From contig NZ_CP029194.1 of NCBI RefSeq assembly GCF_008642375.1, positions 4,154,001-4,218,000 on the forward strand: 64,000 bases of DNA. The letters are read 5' to 3'. Below the pieces are notes generated by a model. The model worked only from the letters and a program-made list of their open reading frames with translations. It had not been told where the DNA came from and ran no database searches. Below are positions 18,039-26,417 of the stretch, one piece after another (within the stretch, counting starts at the first letter, position 1; the number at the start of each line of letters is the position of its first letter). Position numbers and translations under genes: made by a program. The stretch comes from Streptomyces venezuelae (lineage in GTDB: Bacteria > Actinomycetota > Actinomycetes > Streptomycetales > Streptomycetaceae).

Positions 18039-18668
18039 CTACTCACTGTCGTCGAGCCCGGGGACCCCCAGGTCGGCGAGGCCGTTGAGGACGAGGTCGA
18101 CGGCGACCGCGGCGAGCAGCAGACCCAGGAGCCGGCCGAGGAGCTCGATGGTGGTGCCTTGGGCGCGGCGCAGGACGCCGGCGAGGAGCAGGACGCAGGC
18201 CAGGTCGAGGGCGATGACGGCCGCGTAGGCGAGGACGACGGTCGAGCGCCAGGCGAAGGAGTCGCCGGAGGCGCCCCCGAGGAGGATCGCCGTCATGGCG
18301 AGCGGGCTCACCACGTACGGCGTGAGCAACTCGCGCACGCCGCTGACCAGGTCCGGGGCGTCCCGGTGGACGCTGACGGGGCCGATGTGGAAGCCGAGGA
18401 CGAGCCCGAGGGCGTAGAGGAAGAAGATGACCCCGCCCGCGAGCATGAGCGCGGGCGTACTGATGTGGAAGAGGTTCAGCAGCCACGGGGCCGTGATGCC
18501 GGTGCCCAGCCCGACGAGGACGGCCAGGCCCGAGGAGACGAGGGCGACGGAGCGCAGCTGGCGGGCGGAGTGGATCTGGGCGAGGCCGGCGAAGGAGAGG
18601 AGCACCTTGGGCGGGCCGACGACGGAGAAGAAAGCGATGAAGGCGGTGGAGAAGCTGAGTGCGTGCAC
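18039..18668 (-). CDS. MarC family integral membrane protein
   Basis: 209 aa, about six TM helices. The sequence STAFIAFFSVVGPPKVLLSFAGL and the repeated ALMLAGGVIFFLYALGLVLG match the MarC/UPF0056 family, whose function is unknown despite the name. It converges on the winged-helix gene ending at 18028, with only ten bases between. The usual first-helix motif in the family is DPIGNVP; here it reads VVGPPKVLL, so it is a divergent member. Confidence 0.85.
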   Translation of the reverse strand: MHALSFSTAFIAFFSVVGPPKVLLSFAGLAQIHSARQLRSVALVSSGLAVLVGLGTGITAPWLLNLFHISTPALMLAGGVIFFLYALGLVLGFHIGPVSVHRDAPDLVSGVRELLTPYVVSPLAMTAILLGGASGDSFAWRSTVVLAYAAVIALDLACVLLLAGVLRRAQGTTIELLGRLLGLLLAAVAVDLVLNGLADLGVPGLDDSE

Positions 18669-18799
18669 CCTGGAATCATGGGACGCCCGGGTGATTTCTC
18701 CCGTTTTTCCGGCCGAATCCCGCGCGGTGTCGAGAACCGCCTCCCGGCTCCGACTCTCCTGCGAGAGGCAGTACCGGACACGGATACGAGGAGGACGTC

Positions 18800-19216
18800 A
18801 TGAAGTACCTGGTGATGGTGCAGGGCTCTCAGGTCGACTACGAGGCGATGGTGGGCAACGGTTCCGCCGCGAGTCCCGCCTGGAGCAAGGCGGACCTCAA
18901 GGCGATGTTCGACCACATGAACACGATCAACACCGAGCTGACCGCCAACGGCGAGATGCTCGACGGCCAGGGCCTCGCCGCCCCGTCCACGACCCGCTTC
19001 GTGACGGTGGACGGCGACGGCAGGCCGGTCGTCACGGACGGCCCGTACGCGGAGACCAAGGAGGTCCTCGCCGGCTACTGGCTCCTCGACTGCGCCTCCC
19101 TGGAGCGCGTCACGGAGATCGCCGCCCAGGTCGCCCGCTGCCCGGCCCCGGCCGGCTCCCCGGAGTACGCGGTGGTGATCCGCCCGGTCGACGAGCGGGG
19201 TCCGAGCCAGGACTGA
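18800..19216 (+). CDS. YciI family protein (YCII/DGPF domain)
   Basis: 138 aa. The family marks are MKYLVMVQGSQ at the start, the DGPYAETKEVLAGYWLLD block, and a C-terminal PEYAVVIRPV strand. The start ATG 18800 follows AGGAGGA. YciI-like proteins are dimeric alpha/beta barrels; in Streptomyces they are often coded next to ECF sigma factors, but none is seen here. Function unknown. The gap to the next gene (19217-19409) shows no gene. Confidence 0.9.
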   Translation: MKYLVMVQGSQVDYEAMVGNGSAASPAWSKADLKAMFDHMNTINTELTANGEMLDGQGLAAPSTTRFVTVDGDGRPVVTDGPYAETKEVLAGYWLLDCASLERVTEIAAQVARCPAPAGSPEYAVVIRPVDERGPSQD

Positions 19217-19409
19217 GCAAGGACCGGGCCAGGACCGAGCGGGGCCACGCCCCGAGCCCCGAGCGCTCCCTCCGCAGGGATCTCTCGGGGCTTCGGCGTA
19301 CGGACCCACGTCTTTCGTCCGACTTTCACATTGCCTCCCCGTCCGTCCGTTGCGGACGTTACGGTTCCCCTGAGGCGTACATCACATCGCGAGGGGTCCG
19401 GGGGGACGC

Positions 19410-21546
19410 ATGCAGGAGATGTCCAAGGGAGCGAACATCGGGCTGACCGCCCTCAGCGAGGACGCCGGGGCGGTGATCGTCAGCCTCAGTTGGAGCAGCG
19501 CGTCCGGCGACGGCGACGCGGACGTCTCCGTACTGCTCCTCGACGGCAGCGGCAAGGTGCGGGGGGACACCGACTTCTACTTCTACAACCACCCCGCCGC
19601 CGATGACGGCAGCGTGCAGCTGCTGGGCAAGGTCCCGACGGAGAACGGCAGCGAGGACCGGATCAGCCTGGACCTCACGGCGATCCCTTCGGACATCGTC
19701 ACCATCGTCGTGGCCGCGAGCCAGTACGGCGGCGCCCGTTTCGGCGATCTGGACGACCTGCGCATGGCGGTCACCGACCGCTCGGGCGAGGCCCTTCTCG
19801 GCTTCTCCATCACGGACGCCACCGTCGAGACGGCCTTCATCTTCGGCGAGCTGTACCGCCGGAACGACGAGTGGAAGTTCCGTGCCGTGGGTCAGGGCTA
19901 CGAGACCGGTCTCACCGGTCTCGCCACCGACTTCGGCATCACCGTCGTCGAGGACGACGAGAGCGACGAGGCCGACGAGAGCGACGCCGCGGGTACGAGT
20001 ACGGCAGCGGAAGCAGAGGCGGACACGGGTGCGGAAGCGAGTACGGGCACGGATACCGGTGCCCGTACGGCTCTCGCTCCTCAGGCTCCCCGTGCCGGCT
20101 CCGGCGCCGTCGCTCTTCCCGCCCAGGCGACCTCCTCCGCCGACCGCGTCGCGGACGGCCCCACCCCGCCCGGCGGGAATCCCGAACCCGCCCGGCGCCG
20201 GGGCACGCGGACGGCCAAGAAGAAGGTCACTCTCCCCAAGGCCACGAAGAAGTCCCTGGCGGAGAACGACTCCTGGAAGCCCGCCCGGCTCTTCCCCGTC
20301 CCCTCCTACAAGAGCGATCGGGAGCGCGAGGTGCGCGCGACCTCGGTGCTCCTCTCCGTGATGGCGGAGGTGCCGGAGTTCGGCCGTCGCCTCACCGCGG
20401 GTTTCGGAGCCCCCGCGGGCCGGATGCAGACGTTCACCGAGGTCTCCCTCCCGCACGGCGACACCCCGAAGCGCCCGGACGGCGTCATCCGGGTGGAGCG
20501 GGCCGGGAAGCTCTGGACCGCGCTCGTGGAGACCAAGACCAACGGCAACCCGCTGAAGTCCGAGCAGGTCCAGAACTACATGGACATCGCCGCCAGGCGG
20601 GGGTACGAGGCCGTCATCACCCTCTCCAACGACGTGGCCCTGGAGGGGAGTCCGCTCGTCGACGTGAAGACCGACGGGCGGCGCAAGCACAAGGTCTCGC
20701 TCTGGCACCTCTCATGGGCCGAGGTTGCCCATCAGGCGCAGATGCTGATCCGTCACGAAGGTGTGGGGAACGCCGCCCACGCCTGGCTCCTGCAGGAGCT
20801 GCTCCACTACCTCCAGCACGAGAACTCCGGTTGTCACGGCTTCCAGAACATGGGGCCGTCGTGGGTGCCCGTGCGCAACGGCATCGACTCCGAGACCCTG
20901 TGCCAGGGCGACCCGCGCGCCGTGGAGGTCGTGGAGAGCTGGGAGCGGCTCATCCGCCAGGTCTGTCTGCGGCTGGGCGGCGAGCTCGGGCAGAAGGCGC
21001 TGCCCGTGCAGCGGGCGAAGCGGGGCACCGACCCGAAGTCACGGCGTACGGAACTCGCCGACCGGCTCTGCGAGGAAGGGAAGCTCGCCGCCGAGCTGCG
21101 TGTCGACGGCGCGCAGAGCATCCTGGCCATCACGGCGGACCTCCGCACCGGGAAGATCCGTACGTCCATCGACGTCCCCGCACCGGAGGGCGCCTACCCT
21201 CTCTCGGTCGCGAAGCGGCTCCTGCGGGGTCCTGGACGAGGCCCCAGCCGACCTGCATGTCGAGACCCTCGTGGAGGGGCGGAGCGGGACCCGCGGAACC
21301 CTGGAGCGGCTACGCCCGGAGCCCGGCGACCTGCTGCCCAAGGACGGCGCGGCCATCACCGGCTTCAGGCTGTCGCTCTTCAAGGGCATGGGCGGCAGCC
21401 GGGGCGGTACGGAATCGGGGTTCATCCGCAGCATCGACGAGGCCGTCGACCGTTTCCACGCCTCGGTCGTCGCGCACGTGGGCCAGTTCGAGCAGCGGCG
21501 GACCTCCCGTGGCAAGGCCGCCGCTGACGCTTCAGGAGCTCGCTGA
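19410..21546 (+). CDS. TerD-domain protein fused to PD-(D/E)XK nuclease-like domain (frameshifted near C-terminus)
   Basis: About 711 aa after correcting one frameshift. Residues 1-180 are a TerD domain (SKGANIGLTALSEDAG, DADVSVLLLD, DDLRMAVTDRSGEAL). An acidic linker (VEDDESDEADESDAAG) and an Ala/Thr/Pro-rich stretch follow. Residues about 300-480 look like a restriction-endonuclease fold: Asp357 in RPDGVIRV, then Glu374-x-Lys376 in LVETKTNGNPL, with a helix QVQNYMDIAARRGYEAVITLS. From the GGGG run at 21226-21229 the sensible frame changes: LDEAPADLHVETLVEG...FGQF-type helices continue in the +1 frame and stop at 21546, while the first frame runs on as Arg/Pro-rich nonsense to 21527. One extra G explains this. 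ATG 19410 is chosen; ATG 19419 is the alternative. Confidence 0.82.
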
Positions 21547-21570
21547 GTCCCCGGGCCCCACCGCCCGCCC

Positions 21571-23001
21571 TCAGTGCACCCCGTGGGGGCCGCCCGTCGG
21601 GCGGGGGGTGCCTCGGGGGATGAGGAAGGGGGCCGTCAGGGCTGCTGCGGCCGCTGCGGCCGTGCAGAGGGTGAAGGCCGTCGTGAAGCCCGTGCCCGTC
21701 GTGGTGGTGAGGGCGAGGGTGGAGACCGCGGCCACGCCGATCGAGCCGCCCACCTCGTGGAAGGTGTTCACGATGCCCGAGGCGAGGCCGGCCTCGTGCG
21801 GGGTGATCAGGCCCAGGGCGGTCGTCGTCGCCGCGACGAAGACCGCGCCGAGGCCGAAGGAAGCCGTGGCCAGGGTGGGCAGGAGGGTGGCCCAGGGGTT
21901 GGCGCCCGGGGTGAGGACCGTCAGCGGGAGGCAGCCGAGGGCCGCCAGGGCCAGGCCGCCGGTGGCGCAGGCGCGCGGGCCCTGCGTCGTCACGAGGCGC
22001 GCGCCGAGGTGGGCGCCGATCGCGGTCGTGAGGGCGACCGGGAGGAAGAGCAGCCCGGTACGGAGGGCCCCGAGGCCGTACACGTGCTGGAGCTGCATCG
22101 AGCCCAGGAAGAAGAACGAGATCAGGAGCGCGGTCGCGACCAGCATGAGGAGCGAGCCCGCGACGACCGGGCGCCGCCTCAGCATCCTGAGGTCCATCAG
22201 CGGGGCGCTGCTCGCCCGCTCGACCGCCACGAAGATCCCGTACAGCGCGACCGCGCCGAGCAGCGGCAGCAGGGTCTCGGCGGACGCCCAGCCCGAGTCG
22301 CCCGCCTGGACGAGGCCGTAGACGAGCGCGCCCGTGGCGGCGGTCACGACGAGGGCGCCGGGGGCGTCCAGCCGGCCGCCCGTGCGCCCCGTGCGCCCCG
22401 GCCGTCGGTGGTCGTCCGGCAGGACCTTCGGGAGTGCGGCCAGCAGGGCCAGGCCCACCGGGACGTTGACGTAGAAGACCCAGGGCCAGCCCGGGCCCTC
22501 GGTGAGGGCTCCGCCGAGGAGGACGCCGACGGCCGAGCCGGTGCCGCCGATCGCCGCCCACGCCCCGAGGGCCTTGGCGCGCTCGGCGCCGTGGAAGGCG
22601 GTCGTGACGAGGGCGAGCGCCGCCGGGGAGAGGAGCGCCGCGCCCACGCCCTGGGCGACGCGGCCGCCGAGCAGCACGGGGGCGCTCGCGGCGAGGCCGC
22701 AGACGAGGGACGCCGCGGTGAAGAGCGCGAGCCCGGCCAGGAGGACGCGGCGGGCTCCCAGGGCGTCGGCGAGCCGGCCGCCGAGGAGCATGAGCCCTCC
22801 GAAGCAGAGGGTGTACGCGGTGACGACCCAGGTCAGGGCCGTGCGGTCGAGGTCGAGGTCGGCGGAGAGGGACGGCAGGGCGACGTTCACGACGGTGACG
22901 TCGAGGACCAGCATGAACTGGGCCGCGCAGATCAGCGCGAGTGCCGTCCAGCGGCGTGGATGCGTGGAGGCAGGGGTCGGTACGGCGATGTCGGTGGGCA
23001 T
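21571..23001 (-). CDS. MFS drug transporter, DHA2/EmrB-QacA type
   Basis: 476 aa, about 14 TM helices. Motif D1-like FMLVLDVTVVNVALPSL in TM1, motif A LGGRLADALGARRVL, and motif C GGTGSAVGVLLGGAL are visible. ATG 23001 gives MPTDIAVPTPAS; the open frame upstream crosses the operator region. It is divergent from the TetR gene at 23066, and two matching palindromes lie between them. The likely role is proton-driven export of a drug that is the TetR ligand. Confidence 0.92.
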   Translation of the reverse strand: MPTDIAVPTPASTHPRRWTALALICAAQFMLVLDVTVVNVALPSLSADLDLDRTALTWVVTAYTLCFGGLMLLGGRLADALGARRVLLAGLALFTAASLVCGLAASAPVLLGGRVAQGVGAALLSPAALALVTTAFHGAERAKALGAWAAIGGTGSAVGVLLGGALTEGPGWPWVFYVNVPVGLALLAALPKVLPDDHRRPGRTGRTGGRLDAPGALVVTAATGALVYGLVQAGDSGWASAETLLPLLGAVALYGIFVAVERASSAPLMDLRMLRRRPVVAGSLLMLVATALLISFFFLGSMQLQHVYGLGALRTGLLFLPVALTTAIGAHLGARLVTTQGPRACATGGLALAALGCLPLTVLTPGANPWATLLPTLATASFGLGAVFVAATTTALGLITPHEAGLASGIVNTFHEVGGSIGVAAVSTLALTTTTGTGFTTAFTLCTAAAAAAALTAPFLIPRGTPRPTGGPHGVH

Positions 23002-23006
23002 AACTG

Positions 23007-23051
23007 AACTGTACGGCACAGTACAGTTGAACTCAACGGTACAGTTGAGTT
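23007..23051. promoter_or_regulatory. Twin TetR operators between MFS and tetR
   Basis: Two 22-bp sites share one design, AACTnnAC-N6-GTnnAGTT. Site 1 (23007-23028) has arms AACTGTAC and GTACAGTT; site 2 (23030-23051) has arms AACTCAAC and GTTGAGTT. Both are perfect inverted repeats and their centres are 23 bp apart, about two helical turns. They fill the 64-bp gap, so binding would block both divergent promoters. Confidence 0.82.
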
Positions 23052-23065
23052 GGTACCGTTCGGCC

Positions 23066-23713
23066 ATGAACGCGCAGCCCGACGCCCCCAAGCCCGCCCC
23101 CGGCGGAGCCCGCGCCGCCCGCAAGCGGCAGGCCGTCGTGCGGGCCGCCCGCGACCTCTTCCTCCGCGAGGGCTTCGGCGTCGGCATGGACGCCATCGCC
23201 GCCGAGGCGGGCGTCTCCAAGGTCACCGTCTACAACCACTTCGGCAGCAAGGAAGCGCTCTTCACCGCCGTCGTCGCCGGCGCCCTCGACGAGCCGCTGC
23301 ACCAGGGCCCCGAGGGCCCGGACCTCTCCCGCCTCGCCGACGCCGAGGACCTGCGCGCCGCCCTCACCGAGGCCGGCCGTGCCTGGGCCCGGGCCGTACG
23401 CGCCGACGAGGAGGGCCGCGCGCTGCGCACCCTCGTCGCCACCGAGCTGCACCGCTTCCCCGAGCTGGGCCGCGCCTGGCACGCCCACGGCCCGGCCGGC
23501 CACCACCCCGCCGTCGCCGACGCGCTGCGCACCCTCGCCGACCGGGGCCGCCTGGAGATCCCCGACCTGGAGGTCGCGGTGCTCCAGCTCTACTCCCTGC
23601 TCGTCTTCCCGCAGATGGTCTTCGAGCAGTACGGGACGGAGATCGCCGAGGACCTGAGCGAGCGGCTCGTCACCGACGGGGTCGAGATGTTCCTCCGCCG
23701 CTACGCGCCATGA
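23066..23713 (+). CDS. TetR family regulator of the divergent MFS pump
   Basis: 215 aa. HTH at about residues 35-60 (GMDAIAAEAGVSKVTVYNHFGSK) with the usual TetR helix-3 pattern; the helical C-terminal domain includes LVATELHRFPELGRAWHAHGP, a TetR_C (AefR-like) region. Start ATG 23066 lies 14 bp after the second operator. It likely represses itself and the MFS gene. Confidence 0.9.
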   Translation: MNAQPDAPKPAPGGARAARKRQAVVRAARDLFLREGFGVGMDAIAAEAGVSKVTVYNHFGSKEALFTAVVAGALDEPLHQGPEGPDLSRLADAEDLRAALTEAGRAWARAVRADEEGRALRTLVATELHRFPELGRAWHAHGPAGHHPAVADALRTLADRGRLEIPDLEVAVLQLYSLLVFPQMVFEQYGTEIAEDLSERLVTDGVEMFLRRYAP

Positions 23714-23797
23714 GCCCTGCTCACGGCTGCTGAGCGCCGCCTCCCGGAGCAGGTGTCATCCTTGGTCTTCGGCGTAGCCCCGTGCGGGGGAGTAAAT

Positions 23798-23811
23798 TAC
23801 CCCCCGGGGTA
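23798..23811 (+). promoter_or_regulatory. CsoR/CstR-type operator
   Basis: TACCCC-CC-GGGGTA is an inverted repeat with a 2-bp centre, 18 bp before the regulator start. It matches the A/T-flanked G/C-tract operators recognised by the CsoR/RcnR/CstR family, so autoregulation is likely. Confidence 0.75.
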
Positions 23812-23828
23812 TCTGTGGAGGAGTAGTC

Positions 23829-24116
23829 GTGGAACTCGATCTCGCGGGCGCGGAGCTCAAGGCCGTACTGAACCGGCTGCGCCGGGCGCAGGGCCAGATC
23901 GCCGGCGTGATCCGGATGATCGAGGAGGGCCGGGACTGCGAGGAGGTCGTGACCCAGCTCGCCGCCGCCTCCCGCGCCCTCGACCGGGCCGGGTTCGCGA
24001 TCATCGCGACCGGGCTCCAGCAGTGCCTGACCGACATCGAGGACGGCCGGAAGGACGGCGAGGACCGCGACGCCATGCGGGCCCGGCTGGAGAAGCTCTT
24101 CCTGTCGCTGGCGTAG
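23829..24116 (+). CDS. CsoR-family metal/sulfur-sensing repressor, CstR-like
   Basis: 95 aa, GTG start behind GAGGAG. Family pattern: LNRLRRAQGQIAGVIRMIEEGRDCEEVV, then RALDRAGFAIIATGLQQCL. CsoR binds Cu(I) with Cys-His-Cys (x-C, H-x3-C). Here both Cys are present (GRDC and LQQC) but the His position four before the second Cys is Gly. The two-Cys, no-His pattern is that of CstR-type persulfide sensors. No rhodanese or sulfur dioxygenase gene is adjacent, so the regulon must be elsewhere or only the gene itself. Confidence 0.88.
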   Translation: MELDLAGAELKAVLNRLRRAQGQIAGVIRMIEEGRDCEEVVTQLAAASRALDRAGFAIIATGLQQCLTDIEDGRKDGEDRDAMRARLEKLFLSLA

Positions 24117-24135
24117 GAGAACGAAAGCCTCTGAA

Positions 24136-24174
24136 GCGGAGCACCCCCAGGGACATCCCCTGGGGGTGCTCCGC
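24136..24174. terminator. Strong hairpin terminator with U-tract
   Basis: A perfect 17-bp stem (starting GCGGAGCACCCCC) with a 5-nt loop, followed by GTTTTC. It ends the CstR-like gene and insulates it from the converging wrbA-like gene. Confidence 0.9.
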
Positions 24175-24204
24175 GTTTTCCCGCGCTCCTCGTCGGACGT
24201 CAAA

Positions 24205-24278
24205 CGTCAGTCGTCAGTCGTCAGTCGTCAGTCGTCAGTCGTCAGTCGTCAGCAATCAGTCGTCAGTCGTCAGTCGTC
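24205..24278. repeat. 7-bp tandem repeat (CGTCAGT) covering a stop codon
   Basis: About ten copies of CGTCAGT, interrupted once by CAGCAATCAGT. The minus-strand wrbA-like gene ends inside it (its TGA is the TCA at 24270-24272). The unit length of 7 is not a multiple of 3, so copy-number change would shift the end of that protein or leave it intact depending on phase. Confidence 0.9.
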
Positions 24279-24878
24279 CGCGAGGCCCTTCAGGCGCTTC
24301 GCGATCCGCGTCAGGCGCGCGCCCTGGTAGCGGGCGGCCTGGAGGACGTTCTCCTCAGGGGCGCCGTTGGCGCCGGGGTGCGAGGTGCCGTAGGGGTTGC
24401 CGCCGGCCGCGTAGACGGAGGGGTCGGTGAAGCCGGGCGAGACGATGACCGAGCCCCAGTGGTGGAAGGTGTTGTAGAGCGCGAGCAGCGTCGACTCGTT
24501 GCCGCCGTGGAGGTTGTGGGCGCTGGTGAAGGCGGTCGCGGGCTTGTCCGCCATGACGCCGCGCTGCCAGAGGCCGCCCGAGGTGTCGACGTACTGCTTG
24601 AGCTGGGCGGCGACGTTCCCGAAGCGGGTCGGGGATCCCAGCGCGTACGCGTCGGCCCACTCCAGGTCGTCCAGGGTGGCGACCTCCACGCCACCGGTGG
24701 CGTCGACGTGGGCGCGCCAGGCCGGGTTCGCGTCGATCGCGGCGTCCGGGGCGAGCTCGGACACCCTGCGCAGCCGCACCTCCGCACCGGCCTTCTCGGC
24801 GCCCTCGGCGACGGCCTGGGCGAGCTGGTGGACGGCCCCGGTGGCCGAGTAGTAGATGACGGCGACCTTGACGGACAT
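24270..24878 (-). CDS. NAD(P)H:quinone oxidoreductase, WrbA type (flavodoxin fold)
   Basis: 202 aa. MSVKVAVIYYSATGAVHQLAQAVAEGAEKAGAEVRL is the FMN-phosphate loop of WrbA; ADAYALGSPTRFGNVAAQLKQYVD and GGNESTLLALYNTFHHWGSVIV are the isoalloxazine-binding loops. It reduces quinones by two electrons and protects from redox stress. ATG 24878 is the start. It is divergent from a TetR gene at 25044; AACCGGAT (about 24893) and its complement ATCCGGTT (about 24938) lie in the gap and may be operator half-sites. Confidence 0.92.
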   Translation of the reverse strand: MSVKVAVIYYSATGAVHQLAQAVAEGAEKAGAEVRLRRVSELAPDAAIDANPAWRAHVDATGGVEVATLDDLEWADAYALGSPTRFGNVAAQLKQYVDTSGGLWQRGVMADKPATAFTSAHNLHGGNESTLLALYNTFHHWGSVIVSPGFTDPSVYAAGGNPYGTSHPGANGAPEENVLQAARYQGARLTRIAKRLKGLADD

Positions 24879-25043
24879 GACGAACTCCCTCAACCGGATT
24901 ACTTTCCGCTTCGATGTTCCGAGGTTAAGTGGATTGCTATCCGGTTCGCAAGGGCGGCAGGTATGCTCGGATCGAGGCCTACGGAGGGGGACACGGGCAT
25001 CGGGCGCACGGGCGAACAGGCGAACAGGACAGGAGCCGGCTGG

Positions 25044-25742
25044 ATGAGCACGAGAGAACCGCGGACCGGGGACGCGGCCGCGACCCCGCCCTCCCCTGCA
25101 CCCGCGCCCACACCTGCAACTGCGCCCGCGCCCGCGCCCGCGCCGACGCTCGGCCTGCTCCCCACCGTCGGCGGCGGCCCCGCCCCCGAGCGCGCGGACG
25201 CCGCCCGCAACCGGCGGAAGATCCTCGACGCGGCCGCCCGGATCGTCGCCGAGGACGGCCCCCAGGCCGTCACGATGAACCAGGTCGCCCACGCCAGCGG
25301 CATCGGCGTCGGCACCGTCTACCGCCGCTTCGGCGACGTCTCCCAGCTCCTGTGGGCCCTGCTCGACGACCGCGAGCGCCAGTTCCAGGAGGCCTACATG
25401 AGCGGTCCGCCGCCCCTCGGGCCCGGCGCCCCCGCCGCCGAGCGGCTCGACGCCTTCCTCGACGCCCTCGTCGACCGGGTCGGCGAGCAGCGCGAGATCC
25501 TGCTCGCCGCCCACTCCGCAGCGCCCCGGGCCCGCTACCACAGCGGCGCCTACCGGGTGATGCACACGCACATGGCCCTGCTCATCGGGGAATTGAGGCC
25601 CGGCTCCGACGCCACGCTCCTCGCTCACCTCGCGCTCGCGTCGTTCTCACCGGACGTGATGCACCACCTGACGGTCGAGCAGGAGCTGTCGAGCGAGCGC
25701 CTGAAGGCCGGGGTGCGGGAGCTGCTGACCCTGCGGGCCTGA
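25044..25742 (+). CDS. TetR family transcriptional regulator
   Basis: 232 aa. An unusual N-terminal extension of about 50 residues is rich in Pro/Ala (APAPTPATAPAPAPAP), then a TetR HTH (RRKILDAAARIVAEDG, VTMNQVAHASGIGVGTVYRRF). The C-terminal helical domain is typical of the SBP-type TetR group. ATG 25044 follows AGGAG (25031-25035). It is divergent from the WrbA-like gene, which it probably controls; a quinone or oxidant ligand is a reasonable guess only. Confidence 0.87.
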   Translation: MSTREPRTGDAAATPPSPAPAPTPATAPAPAPAPTLGLLPTVGGGPAPERADAARNRRKILDAAARIVAEDGPQAVTMNQVAHASGIGVGTVYRRFGDVSQLLWALLDDRERQFQEAYMSGPPPLGPGAPAAERLDAFLDALVDRVGEQREILLAAHSAAPRARYHSGAYRVMHTHMALLIGELRPGSDATLLAHLALASFSPDVMHHLTVEQELSSERLKAGVRELLTLRA

Positions 25743-25805
25743 GGCGGGTTTCCGACGCATGGACGGTGCTGGACCGGAAGCGGGCCCCGGCCGCAGGATC
25801 GTGGC

Positions 25806-26378
25806 ATGACCACGTATCTGATCCTGCACGGCTTCCAGAACCACCGTCCGCCGGGTCACTGGCAGCACTGGCTCGCCGGTGAGCTGCGGGCGCGCGGGCA
25901 CGAGGTGCGGTATCCGCAGCTGCCCGAGGCGGACGCGCCCGTCCTCGACGACTGGCTCGCCGCGCTCGCGGAGCACGGCGAGCGGCCGGCCGACGGGGAG
26001 TTCGTGGTGCTCGCGCACAGCCTGTCGGTGCTGCTGTGGCTGCGGGCCGGGGCGCGGCGGCCGGACGCCGACCGGGTGCTGCTCGTCGCCCCGCCGTCGC
26101 CGCAGGTGACGGCGTCGATCCCGGAGATCGCCGCGTTCGCCGACGGCCTCGACCTCGACCTCGGCCTCGCGGAAGCGAGTGTGCGCGCACGGCTCGTGTA
26201 CGGGGACGGGGACCCGTACTGCCCCGAGGGCGCGGACGTCCACTACGGCACCCCGCTCGGCCTCGACACGGACCACGTCCCGGGCGGCGAGCACCTCAAC
26301 CCCGACTCGGGGTACGGGGAATGGGCCTCGGTCCTGGAGTGGTGCGAGGACCCGGCGGTACGGATCAAGGGCCGGTAG
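25806..26378 (+). CDS. RBBP9/YdeN family serine hydrolase
   Basis: 190 aa. ILHGFQNHRPPGHWQHWLAGEL at the start is the RBBP9/YdeN signature; the nucleophile elbow is VLAHSLSVLLW (Ser), and the C-terminal HVPGGEHLNPDSGYGEW gives the catalytic His. These are small alpha/beta hydrolases of unclear substrate. It precedes another alpha/beta hydrolase by 40 bp and is probably cotranscribed. Confidence 0.9.
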   Translation: MTTYLILHGFQNHRPPGHWQHWLAGELRARGHEVRYPQLPEADAPVLDDWLAALAEHGERPADGEFVVLAHSLSVLLWLRAGARRPDADRVLLVAPPSPQVTASIPEIAAFADGLDLDLGLAEASVRARLVYGDGDPYCPEGADVHYGTPLGLDTDHVPGGEHLNPDSGYGEWASVLEWCEDPAVRIKGR

Positions 26379-26417
26379 CGGAGCGCCCACGGGACCACCG
26401 CCCGTAGTCTCGGGCGG

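Noticed and set aside
24205..24278. Possible CRISPR-like repeat
   Set aside because: The 7-bp units are contiguous with no spacers and no cas genes.
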